From Gnetum montanum (taxonomy: Eukaryota; Streptophyta; Gnetopsida; Gnetales; Gnetaceae), in contig MNCI01033354.1 in the NCBI GenBank assembly GCA_015680685.1, forward strand, positions 319,558 through 371,156: 51,599 bases of DNA, in the 5' to 3' direction. Below are positions 1 to 9,589 of the stretch, piece by piece (position 1 is the first letter of the stretch; each line of letters begins with the position of its first letter). Below the pieces are notes generated by a model. The model ran no database searches, was not told where the DNA came from, and was given only the letters and a program-made list of their open reading frames with translations. The translations under genes and the position numbers were made by a program.

Positions 1-2688
1 GTGATACATCTTTTGCAAAATTAAGTTGACTCTAGAACCTGAGTCAAAAAGAGCCCGATGTGGTGCATTTTCAGCGATCTGCAAATAAATAAAGGGACTT
101 CCAGGGTCAATTAGTTTCCTCGGAAGGTGGCCTACCTTGATCCAGTTAGTTATGGTATGTGTTAACATAACCGCATGTGTTACACTCTGTTGGACTGAAG
201 GGTTCTCCGAAGCATTAGTGGTTAGAGGCCTATACATGTACCCATCCGCTTGTTGTTGCGAGAGTTTGTATGGGCTTCTAGTTTTGAAAAAGGGTCTATT
301 CTTTGTACAGTTGTCAGAACTAGCACCTGGTTGGATATTTACATGCTGAATATTTACAACTCTCGTGGCGTTACGTTGCTGCGGTTGGGTAGGTAATTCC
401 CCCTGCATTGTTGGAATAGGTTGTATGGGAACTACAGGTGGAAGAGGTGTGGGCAGAGTTAGAGGATGGACTAAATGTGAGATATCTCCTAGAGGAGAAG
501 GAGTCCTCCTAAAGTACTCCCGAACTTGGTAGAAATGTTGGGGAGTAGTGTGACCCATAGAGTCACTTGGAGAAACTGGCTGCTGCACATAATAATTGTA
601 AGGATCAGGCTGCTAGTAAGGGTACTGATGTGTTAGCGGTGGCATCCCCCATGACTATGGGTATTGCCATTGCTGATGTTTTCCAATAGGCTATGGAGGC
701 GTTCCACTTGGGTAATATGTTAAGGGTTGGTGGAACTGCCTTGGGTTACCTTGTGGATAAGGTAACCTTCGGGGTGTTTGCCGTTGATTAAGTCTTGGAT
801 TTAACTTATACACCCCAGACTCCTGCAGATGTGAGATAATTGGGCAACATCCCTCAGGATGGTCATAGTAGCAGACCGCACATCCACTATCATTTTCTGA
901 ATCAGAATTCACAGCCTCATCGGAAATAGGAATTTTCCCCTTACCCTTGTTATGTGTAGAGCTTAAGTTTCTCCGCTTGGTTTTGCCTTTGTCACTACTT
1001 TGTTCTACCTTAGACTCTTCTACGATTTTTAAGATTGTTTCTATTCTTGAGTCTAAGGAATCCCACATTTGGTCTACCTTAGCCGATACCTCGGTTGTTA
1101 ACTTTTGGATTGGTAAGGTTTTCCGATTCACCAACTCTTTGAGTGGTGACTCATCCTCCTCATCACAGAATTTCACTCCCTTCTTGCGAATGGAGGGATT
1201 ACGGTTGTATTCTTCCGTACTTTTCCTCTTACGTAGCTCACCCTCTTCTTGTGCTACTTGTTCCAACAAACTTTCAACTTCATGGGCTCTTAGTTGGGAA
1301 AGTCTCCCTTGGGTGTAAGTCCCAAGAGTTCTTCTCGTTTCATTTCTTAGCCCATCCACGATGTGGCGAAGTTGATCCTGCTTAGCATACCCATGGCCCG
1401 GGCAACAATGTAGCAGTGTATAGTAATGGGCCATGGAAGCATCCAAGGGTTCATAAGCACCTTGTTTCTAGCCTTGGATCTGCTTACGCAAATTGGACAC
1501 TCTGGAGTACGTTTGATATTTGTTGTTGAACAGTTCGAGCATCGTACTCCACCTCCTGATAGTTTCTAGTTCTAAGAATCGGTACCAGCTCTCTGCTTCT
1601 TTAGTGAGTATCCTTGGGAACAACTTAAGCTTTTTCCACTCATTATCTATATTTTTCAAGGCACAGGCATCGTAGAATGCCTGTAAATGATGTTGAGGAT
1701 CAGCGTTGTATCCTTCTTCAAAATGTGGGATATTATTTATGTCTAAACGCTCGATCCTACTATCTTTTAAGTGCCTTGTGGGGATCCTAACTGCCTCTAT
1801 GATGTCTAGCATGCTTCAGGTTGTGAGTAGGGGTTCATCATGATCATCTCTTTCATGACGTCTATGATGTCTTCGTGGTGGTTCCCTACTCTCCCTATGT
1901 CCTTGCCCTTGTCCTAACTCCTGACCTTCCTTTCGAGGTCTTTCATCTTCTTTACTTTTACCCTCTCCGTTGTGCTCACGATGGTTGTGCCCAGATGTGG
2001 AAGGAGAGTTTGAATGGTGAGATGAAGGAGAAGAGGAAGGGGATCCATCACCGTGGTGATGTTTCTTACCTTCTCTTCAACTGCTTCGGCCCCGATCGTT
2101 GTGACGATCTAAGTGTCCATCCTTAGTGTAAGTGATTGTTCCTATTGTGAACAGTTGATGTTCACGGGGATCAGAGCCCGTAGCATGTATAGTTGATCGA
2201 AGGCCCTGATGCCTTACCTCTTCACCATTGTGAGGAGGAGGAACATCATTTTCTAAGAAATCCATTATGAGGGGTTCCTCATCTCCTATTTCACTAAGGA
2301 GATGGGGGACCTTGCCCTTCAACAATGAATGTTGTCTCTCCTGCCTTTCATCCCAAATATGTTGGGCAGCGGTGGGATGATAATCCCTTACATGATATCT
2401 TCCAGCAACGTATTTAGCGAATAAGTCTTGCACACCAATCTGTGCCAAGGCACAGAAAAGCATGTTCGGAACAGATCGATCTGGTGGTAACACTATATTA
2501 CCAAACAAATCTCTCCAGCGCAACTGTTCATCCTGATGGAGGGTAAAAGTGTAATGAGGAATATACTCATCGGGATGAGTATAAGTTATCGTATACTGTT
2601 TAGGACTTGGCTGGTCTAGGTTATGTGTATGTCGCTGACTGTCTTCCGTGTTATCCCTAGGTGAGTTAACCTTATGAGAAGAAGCCAT
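1..2688 (-). pseudogene. gag: gag-protease polyprotein of element A (near-intact frame, nonsense-mutated, partial)
   Basis: The frame starts at ATG 2688 (MASSHKVNSP) and stays in one register to base 1, about 896 codons. Only about six nonsense codons interrupt it, near 2074, 1817, 1465, 688, 640 and 610; three to four are TAG where Gln would fit. Order: an N-terminal domain (YTHPDEYIPHYTF); an Arg/His/Ser-rich basic segment near 2070-1830; a Retrotrans_gag-like helical domain at 1812-1400 (AFYDACALKN, EAESWYRFLE); a charged linker; and a zinc-knuckle-like CAVCYYDHPEGCC near 860-900, with spacing one residue short of CX2CX4HX4C. A Pro/Gln-rich stretch follows, then the retropepsin motif ALFDSGSRVNLI, with the catalytic Asp codon at 43-45. 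The DSG triad is intact. Gag forms the particle and protease cleaves the polyprotein. No frameshift was seen. The 70-residue plus-strand frame over 137-349 is a shadow. Confidence 0.88.
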
Positions 2689-2810
2689 TTTATTGGTGTG
2701 CTATTCACTATTATATATGTTCTTGTTTAACTAATTAACCCAAAGGTTCGTTAAGGCTCACAACGATGTGAAATATTTCCTAATGTTCTAATTGGTGTAC
2801 AAACACTTAG

Positions 2811-2828
2811 TTCCTGACAACGGTGCCA
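2811..2828 (-). promoter_or_regulatory. primer-binding site of element A
   Basis: The minus strand reads TGGCACCGTTGTCAGGAA two bases after the LTR end. It resembles the TGGCGCCGTTGCC-type PBS of plant Athila-like elements, with CpG-to-TpG/CpA changes. Elements B (TGGCGCCATTGTTAGGGAA) and C carry related sites at the same place. The tRNA is probably tRNA-Asp by family analogy. Confidence 0.75.
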
Positions 2829-2829
2829 A

Positions 2830-3196
2830 TGATGAGTGGCGAGGTACCCCTACACTCAACCATATGAAACGAGCATAGCACACGCGATCCGGTCGAACTT
2901 CGCAGAGTAAATGCCTAAACACTGCAAGGAACACTTGGGGCTAATTAATCGTTGTCTTCCCAGACTTACTTGTTGTTGTCATGGTGTATGGTTAAGTAAG
3001 TCTAAGGTATATGATTTTTTTGGTCTTTTATGGTTTATCTCCTATGCTAAAGGGTGATGGGTTGAGAGACTAAAACTAACTCTAACTACAACACTAAGTC
3101 CTAGCGTCAGCATCCATTCCCACTTGTCGTACACACCCTGAACTGTGCAATTGCGGCGTACACAATATCGTGGCTTGTGCATATCGCATCTCATCA
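2830..3196 (-). repeat. 5' LTR of element A (internally deleted)
   Basis: It is bounded by TGATGAG and CTCATCA, a perfect 7-bp terminal inverted repeat. Bases 2830-3140 align with 46342-46680 of the 909-bp LTR of element C. The outer 56 bases (3141-3196) match, in reverse complement, the LTR start at 51074. At 367 bp it is less than half as long as C's LTR, and I see no TATA box, whereas C and the 51074 copy have one. An internal deletion that removed the core promoter is the simplest explanation. The outer boundary could be off by a few bases. Confidence 0.65.
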
Positions 3197-3229
3197 TTGA
3201 TAATATGCATCCTTCTATGAAAGAGCCTT

Positions 3230-3960
3230 AAAAATGAATATTTTCTATCCAAAATTTAACTCAACCCGAAATGCTACCATCAATCAATGGTTCTATAGAA
3301 TTTTGAAATGAAGAATATGATAAAGATAAAATTTTGAAAGAAATGCCAAAAAAAATTTGTCAAATTAGAAAATGCTATGTCAAAAGTAAAAATTAAGGAA
3401 GATAGGAAATTCAGACAAGCTAAAAGATTAGATATTAAAGCTAAATTTGAAGATACTGAAGTAATGAAAGCTTTGATTGATTCAAACCTAATAGAGTTTG
3501 CAGAGGAATTTTGGAAATTCTCACACCTAGAAGTACATTACATGGAAAGGTCATCTAGCAACGAGACATCTGAGAGTTTAGAAGCAAGATACTCATCCAA
3601 TAATAATTTCAATAGTAATGAGGAACCTAGATATGAACTCAAGAGTGAAAAAGAGAGAATGAAAACATTTAGAACTCCAAATACAATACTTGAAATTATT
3701 GGAAAATGTAAAGTTCTTGAAGAAAAAGAAAAATCAAAGTAAAAATCTTAACCTAATGAAGAAGAACATCATCAATATTCTCTTCCAAGAATGTCTAGGA
3801 AGTTAGGATTTTATGGTGAAGGAAAATATGACATAATAGAATATTTAAAAAGAATTAAATCCAATATTAGCCTATATCAACTATTTCACATGGAAGGATA
3901 CTCTAAGATAATTTTAGAAGAGAATAATAACAAAAATAAAGTAAGTGATGTTGCTACAAA
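3230..3960 (+). pseudogene. gag: gag C-terminal part of element F
   Basis: The open part (3377-3742) is a charged, Lys/Glu-rich protein segment, with LENAMSKVKIKE in the frame leading into it. It aligns with VKLEEALAKVKNKG of the gag of element E at about 27130. It continues past a TAA at 3740 to SRKLGFYGEGKYDIIEYLKR (3795), which matches KKLGFYGDEEYDLI in E. No zinc knuckle is visible in this part. The N-terminal capsid half is missing because the element is 5'-truncated near 3230. Confidence 0.72.
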
Positions 3961-3999
3961 CTATATTTATAACAATGATAAATCTATTAGCAAAACACA

Positions 4000-4460
4000 A
4001 GTTGTAGCTCAAAAAGATGCTCCTCCTTTTCTATTAACCCTTAAGTTAAAAGGTAGATATCTTAAAAATAGTTTAGTTGATTCAGGAACCACTTCAACAT
4101 TATTGCCTTTGTCAATATGTGATTAACTAGGATTAACACTAGAATAGTCATATAGGAAAATTGTCTAAGTTGATAAGATTAGAGTTAGGTTAATAGGTTA
4201 GTTACCAAACATACTGCTCTAATTAGCTTCAAATCTGAAGGTCAAAAGTAGAGTTACTATCCAAGTAATTGATATTCCTAATTCTTATAGCTTATTGTTT
4301 AGTAGAAGTTGGAGTGAAATGTTTTTTGGATATATAGCTATAGATTATTCACATATGTGGTTGCCATGGAATGAAGTAAATCAAATTTATATATATAGTG
4401 AGTCACTGATGATAACAAATGTAACTTTAGAAAAGAAACATAAGAGAGTTTAATCAAGAA
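4000..4460 (+). pseudogene. retropepsin-like protease of element F
   Basis: The N-terminal lobe holds LVDSGTTSTLLPLS with an intact Asp-Ser-Gly at 4079-4087. The C-terminal lobe holds SLLFSRSWSEMFFGY and IDYSHMWLPW (about 4285-4370), the plant pattern of LL-x-R-x-W followed by a short hydrophobic strand. It cleaves the Gag-Pol polyprotein in intact relatives. Five or more TAA/TAG codons lie between 4124 and 4230. At least one (4166-4168) sits where element E still has CAG, in the context KIV-Gln-VD. It is in frame with gag upstream and RNase H downstream. Confidence 0.8.
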
Positions 4461-4499
4461 AAGTTGAATTAGGAGTTAGCTGAATCCAAGAAATACAAA

Positions 4500-5000
4500 T
4501 TATGCATTCTTATGATCAATTAGAACAATTTTGGAAATTATATTTTGATGGGACTTGTAATTCGAAAGAATCAGGAATTAGTATTGTTCTAGTTGGCCCA
4601 AGAAATCAAGTATATTTGAAAGCTATATGATTGGAATTTTCTTATACTAATAATATAGTTGAATATAAAGATCTATGTAGAGGGTTAAAAATGGTTCATA
4701 GAAAAAGAACTATGAAATTAGAGATTAAAGGAAAATCAAAACTCATAGGTGATCAAGTTAGAGGAAAGTGTAGTGTTAAAAGTTCATTCCTTAAGACTTA
4801 TAAGAAAATGGCAGTAATATTAATTAAAAACTTTATGGAATATAAGATTGAAAGAATCACAAGAAAAAGAATCAGAATGCTAATGATCTTATAGTGATAG
4901 CTTCAACTCAAGACTTATCAAAAAATAGCTAAATGTCATAAAGTGATGATCAAGTTAGAATCATAGCCAATGATCTCAAATAAAGAGGAATGTTTTTAGG
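4500..5000 (+). pseudogene. archaeal-type RNase H (aRH) of element F, upstream of RT
   Basis: QFWKLYFDGTCNSKESGI (from about 4528) is the first-strand Asp motif of archaeal-type RNase H. FSYTNNIVEYKDLCRGLK (4640-4693) corresponds to the TNN-x-AEY-x-AL helix with its Glu. IKGKSKLIGDQVRGK fits the GDS-x-LV strand but has lost the middle Asp of that motif. SSFLKTYKKM follows. The enzyme degrades RNA in RNA-DNA hybrids during reverse transcription. It lies between protease and RT, not after RT as in canonical Tat elements. Homologous segments are in element E and fragment H. Confidence 0.82.
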
Positions 5001-6780
5001 TATTCAAGGATGATCATCAAATAATTCAATTCCTTAGAAATACAAGAGAATTCAAGAGTCACATTTATGAAAAGACTAATTTAGAGTCAAAAGGAAAAAG
5101 AATACCTTGGAAAATATTACAATTGAAGGAAGAATTCAAATAAAAACTAGTGAGAGAATTAGATGTTCAAAATCCCAAAGATCAAGCTTATGAAGCAATA
5201 AATTTAGGATGTAAAGACATTACAAATTTCTTTAATATTAGGATAAAACTTCAATCAAACATAAAAAAGAAATTGATGCAAGTTCTTAGAGAAAATCTGG
5301 ATAGTTTCGCTTAGTCATATGATCATTTGAGAACTTTTGATCTCAACATTATGATTCATAAAATTCCTTTGAAAAAGAATTATAAGATGGTTAAATAAAA
5401 GATAAGGAAGTTTAATCTAATTTTTAAACTAGCAATGATAGGTAAAACCAAGAATTTATTAGATGATGACATAATTTATCCAATTAGGCACTCATCTTGT
5501 ATAGCTAATCTAGTATTAGTTAGGAAAAATAATGGAGATATAAGGTTATGTATTGATTTCAAGAACTTGAATGAAGCTTTAATTAAGTATAGATATCCAC
5601 TTCCAAGAATTGATGAAATGCTAACAAAGGTATTAGGATGTCAACTATACTCATTACTCTACAAATTTTAAGGTTATAATCAAATAATAGTAGACAAAGA
5701 TGATAAATTTAAAATAACATTCATCACTAAATGGAAAACATTTTCATACAAGAGAATGATCTTTAGCTTATCAAATGTAGGGGCTTATTTTCAATGAGCT
5801 ATGAATATAGCTTTCAAAGGACTCATTGGGAAGTTCATTATCATTTATTAAGATGATATTACAATTTATTCAAAACATGAGCTTGATCATATTTCTCACT
5901 TATAGCAAATATTTAACAAATGTCAAGAGTTTGGTATTTCTTTGAATCCTAAAAAGTGTATCTTTGGAGTAAGATTAGGTAGTCTACTTGGGCATATAAT
6001 TTTTCAAAAAGAGATAGCTATTGATTAGGCTAGGATTGAAGCCATTCAAGGTACAGAACACCCTACGAATAAAAAGACACTAAGATATTTCTTTAGGAAC
6101 ATAAACATTATTGAGAAATTCATTCTTGGATTTATTGAAATAACAAAACCTCTTTCTCAGATGTTAAAAAAGGATGTTGAAGTAAGAAAACCTAAAGAAT
6201 CACTTGAATCTTTGAATCAAATTAAGAAAGCCATTTTAGAAGCTCCATATCTAGTAAAACTAAGATAGAAGAAGATTTCTTGTTATATGCTTTTTCTTCA
6301 AAAGATTTATTGACTATAGTATTGACACAAAATGATGGAACAGAAGAAAAGCCAATTGAATTTTTTACTTATCAGTTAAAAGAAGTTGAAAGAAATAAGT
6401 CTAAATTAGAAAAATAAGCATTTGTCATTATTAAGGCTTTGGGCATTTTAAGTATTATTTGCAAAATGCTTTGGTTCATATAATGATCATAGAGCTAGTT
6501 GTAAGACAATTCCTATCTCAAAATGAAATTTCACTAAAGATAGCTAACTAGATAATCAAACTCCAAAAATTTAGTTTTACTTTGGAAACTTGCAAAATAA
6601 CAAAGAATATGGAATTAGCTCGGATGATGACAAAAGAATCTAGACAGGAAATACTAGCCCTGTCTAAAATCATAAATTAGAATGATGGCATGCTAAATTT
6701 TCTTAATAGCTAGGAAATTCCTAAGAATTTATCTAAAAGCAAGGAAAAGCCTTTATACTTAAAACCAAGAAATAAATCTA
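5000..6780 (+). pseudogene. reverse transcriptase and degenerate native RNase H of element F
   Basis: RT fingers/palm: IANLVLVRKNNGDIRLCIDF (5493-5552), YRYPLPRIDEML, and the GYNQI motif after a TAA at 5669. The catalytic box reads Tyr-stop-Asp-Asp (TAA at 5849-5851) where element E has Tyr-Leu-Asp-Asp. A thumb (SLNPKKCIFGVRLGSLLGHI) follows. The native RNase H starts in a shifted frame at about 6271: LLYAFSSKDLLTIVLTQND, then KLEKQAFVIIKAL after a stop. The usual TDAS Asp is replaced by AFSS, as in E, so this RNase H was probably only a structural tether. At least two compensating frameshifts lie between 6260 and 6700. Confidence 0.83.
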
Positions 6781-7931
6781 TACTCAAGGAACTCTATATA
6801 GGAAATGATTCAAAGGTATTTTATTCAAATGTTCACCAAATCAAAAAATTGAAGGCATATTGAAGCAATTCCATGATCATGAAGGCTTGTATTACGAATC
6901 CACTTGAATGACAATGCAACATATATTGAGATATGATTTCTATTGGTCCACTATGTACAATGATGTGAGAGATAAAATTTTAACCTATCATAAGTGCCAA
7001 ATACATGGACCAAAACCAATAAAAGCTATTACTTCATTAAATCCATTAATAATAGATAAGCCTTTTCAAAGGTGGGTATTGGATTTTATAAGAGTAATTA
7101 CTCCATCTCAAGTAGGTAATAGGTTTATTTTGAAATTCATTGATTATTTTACTAAGTGCCTAGAGGCTAAAGTGCTAAGAAGAAGTACATCCTATGATGT
7201 AATTAAGTTTCTTGGACAATGCATTATGAATTGTTTTGGGATGCTAGAATCATTAGTGGCTGATAATGATATAGCTTTTCAATTAATCAAATTCATAAGG
7301 TGGGATTTAGAGAAATCAATGTTACTTTATTCATCTTCAAAATACTATCTATAAGGAAATGGTTTGGCTAAATCAACAAATAAAGATATAATCTCTTACA
7401 TCAAGCATTCCATGGATAATAATGTGAAAAATTAGCATGAATTGTTACAAGGATCCCTATGGACTAATAGGATTAGAATAAAGATATTTATAGGGACTAC
7501 ACCATTTAGCTTAGTTTACGGGTTTAATGCTCAAATAACTAATATAGTCATTTCTTCAATAGTTGGATTTATGAAAAATTATTGTCCACGATTAGATAAG
7601 GAATGTGTTGTAATGGATTTATTATTGAAGATCAAAGCTGAAATTAATGAAGCATAAGATAAGTTTTTACATAATGCAACATTAATGAAGAGATGGCTTG
7701 ATCATCAAGTGGGATGGAAGGCATTTAGAAAAGGAGACCTTATTTTATTTTGGAAAGCTAATAAAAAATATAAAACAAATAAATTTTCAACTAGGTGGAT
7801 TAGGCCATTGAAGATTAAGCAAAAAGAAGCTAAAAATACTTTAAAGCTAGCTTCATTGGATGGACAAGTGTTAAGCTAAGCATTTAATGTACTTCATCTA
7901 AAGCATTATTTTGAGCAATCTTCCACTTAGA
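6780..7931 (+). pseudogene. integrase of element F
   Basis: The zinc-binding part ends in YHKCQIHGPKP (about 6985-7015). The core follows: RWVLDFIRVI (first Asp), IDYFTKCLEAK, and VADNDIAF (second Asp). Next comes GNGLAKSTNK, where Lys (codon 7370-7372) stands at the expected catalytic Glu. The C-terminal domain has GWKAFRKGDLILFW and ends HLKHYFEQSST, stopping at TAG 7929-7931. Integrase inserts the cDNA into the genome. The same Glu-to-Lys change is in element E. Stops near 7352 and 7437 break the frame. Confidence 0.83.
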
Positions 7932-8044
7932 GTAGCCTATGGGCCAACCAAATTGTAAATACATACATAGTGTGTTGTAATTGATTTCATAGGACTATAT
8001 AGAAAGGCTAAAGTCAAGCTATCAAATCTATAATCGTATCATAG

Positions 8045-8508
8045 ATGGAAAATCAAGGTCCATTGTAAGAAAAATATTGTTTGTAGATCCAAGGAAATTC
8101 AAGATGAAAGCTAGGTCTTTCATTCCATATCTATTTGGATGTTTCCCTGAACATGTGCAGAGGATATTTTATAGAGCTTTCTCCTATGGGGTAGCCTATA
8201 ATTATCCATTTATGACATGGATCTTTCATGATTTTTCCATACTAAAAAGTGAAAAATCAATTCATGTTCAAGAGCAAGTTCAATTTCTAGAGTGTCCAAA
8301 TCTCTCACAAAGAAAGGACATTAATAGAGAGATCCCAAACCATGTTTTTAAATATGAGGATATCTTGGTGAATCAGCTTGTGAACAATACTAAAGAAAGG
8401 CTCACAAGTTTAGAAAAGGAACTAGAAGAAAAAAAAAAGAATCCAAGGAAGATACCCAAGGAAGAATGGGATTGGGAAAACAAAGCACAAGCTATTATGC
8501 CTACTTAA
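8045..8508 (+). pseudogene. third ORF of element F, downstream of integrase, unknown function
   Basis: This open frame of about 145 codons has no clear ATG. It contains RSFIPYLFGCFPEHVQRIFY, then SYG, PFMTWIFHDFSIL and SIHVQEQ. The C-terminal half is charged and probably coiled (ERLTSLEKELEEKKK), ending near EEWDWENKAQ. The same pattern (FIPY-x3-C-x-PEHV, YG, PF-x2-W, SIH and later EW-x-x-K) recurs after the integrase of element E. No stop interrupts 8077-8508, although the pol upstream has many. I do not recognise a family. It lies 113 bp past the end of integrase. Confidence 0.6.
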
Positions 8509-8510
8509 GT

Positions 8511-9589
8511 AATGACCAAGCTTGAGTATGATGAAGCTTCAAAATGAAAAGTTTTGAAGAAAATAGTAATTACTTTACGATGTCATTGAGTTTCATTAGC
8601 TTAGCTTTAGTTTGTTTGTTTTAAAGTTTTATGATAGGGGTTTTTTCATCCCTGCTAAGCCTTAAGCTATAGAGATTTTCCTCATAAAAATATTTAATCT
8701 TGTATTAAGTCTATTTGTGACTATACATGAATGTTGCAAAAATAGCCATTTTAATGAAATAACAACTTCTAAGTGAATTTAGTGGCATTAAAGTAAAGCT
8801 TGACATACCAAAGAGATTAATCAAGTAGAATGAAAGGTAGAGTATTAGATAAAAGAGAATTTCCATAAGATTTTTAGACATTCATAGTAAAGAATGACTC
8901 AAGCTATGTTACTAATTGTAAGAAATTAAGCCTTAAATTAAAGGAAAATTCTAAAGGGAAGTGCTCATAGAAAGGTTAGAAATTTAAGACTTGTTTTATT
9001 CACTTAATCCTCCTTTGAAGTAAGGGAATTTTAAGGCTTAGAAATCTACGATAACATTTTAGTCACTAATGAAGCAAGGCTTAATCTTCATTTGTGAAGA
9101 ACCTAGTCTCTTAATATGATCAAGCTAAGGTTTAATGCATAGAATTTTTAGTAAGATAAGTCCTAAGAGAAAATTTTGAAGAATTTTTAGCAAAGATGCC
9201 ATTAAATTAAGGGCTTCATGATCAAAATCCTTAATAAAAATGATTTTAAAGTCATTCTACTTTGTCGAGTATAGAAGTTTGTAAAATTTTCACATGATTT
9301 GAGGAGCTAGGGTTCCAAACCTAAAATCAGAACCATGCAAGATAACTAAGCTATGTCATTAAAGGTAGGGATTATGCAAGTTAAATTGAAACAAATATGC
9401 ACTTTGTTTACTTGTTAGCTAAATCAAGATCAACAAGGATCGAATCATAGAGCTTATGAATCAGGTTCATCTTAATAGGAAAGAGAATGAATAGTTGAGT
9501 GCTAAGGACAATCCTTGCTTTAAGAAAAGAGCTTGATTTGAATTTGAAAAAGTTCTATTAAATCATTTTTGTGATATTATCTTGTGAAG
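8511..9589. other. AT-rich stretch without recognisable gene
   Basis: I see no coding pattern on either strand and no clear LTR terminus. A G-run at 8636-8640 (TAGGGGTTTTTT) could be a remnant of a polypurine tract of F, but nothing right of it matches an LTR in this window. Short motifs with TCTAC begin near 9640 and lead into the array that follows. Confidence 0.4.

Larger units (their letters stand above)
1..3196 (-). mobile_element. Athila-like Ty3/gypsy element A, 5' part (LTR-PBS-gag-protease)
   Basis: On the minus strand the order is 5' LTR, primer-binding site, gag and the start of protease. The rest of pol lies left of the window. The PBS and the gag match element C (40121-47250), so the two belong to one family. 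It holds more CpG and fewer stops than the other elements here, so it is probably the youngest of them or the best preserved. The right end meets the 5'-truncated element F at about 3200-3240. Assignment to the Athila-like group rests on the PBS type and on the integrase and RT style of its relative C. Confidence 0.85.
3230..8510 (+). mobile_element. Ty3/gypsy element F, 5'-truncated, dual RNase H lineage
   Basis: Plus-strand order: gag C-terminal part, protease, archaeal-type RNase H, RT, degenerate native RNase H, integrase, third ORF. Gag through RT and also integrase lie in the same frame, with compensating shifts in the RNase H/tether part. Homologous to element E (minus, 19433-31141) throughout. 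The 5' LTR, PBS and first half of gag are absent: homology begins mid-gag beside the LTR of A. No 3' LTR was recognised. In-frame TAG/TAA codons are frequent, so it is dead. Confidence 0.88.

Noticed and set aside
947-1385. Plus-strand frames of 123 and 80 codons
   Set aside because: They are shadows of the minus-strand gag of element A, which has recognisable domains.
3377-3742. Possible stand-alone small Lys-rich gene
   Set aside because: It aligns with the gag of element E and is in frame with the protease that follows.
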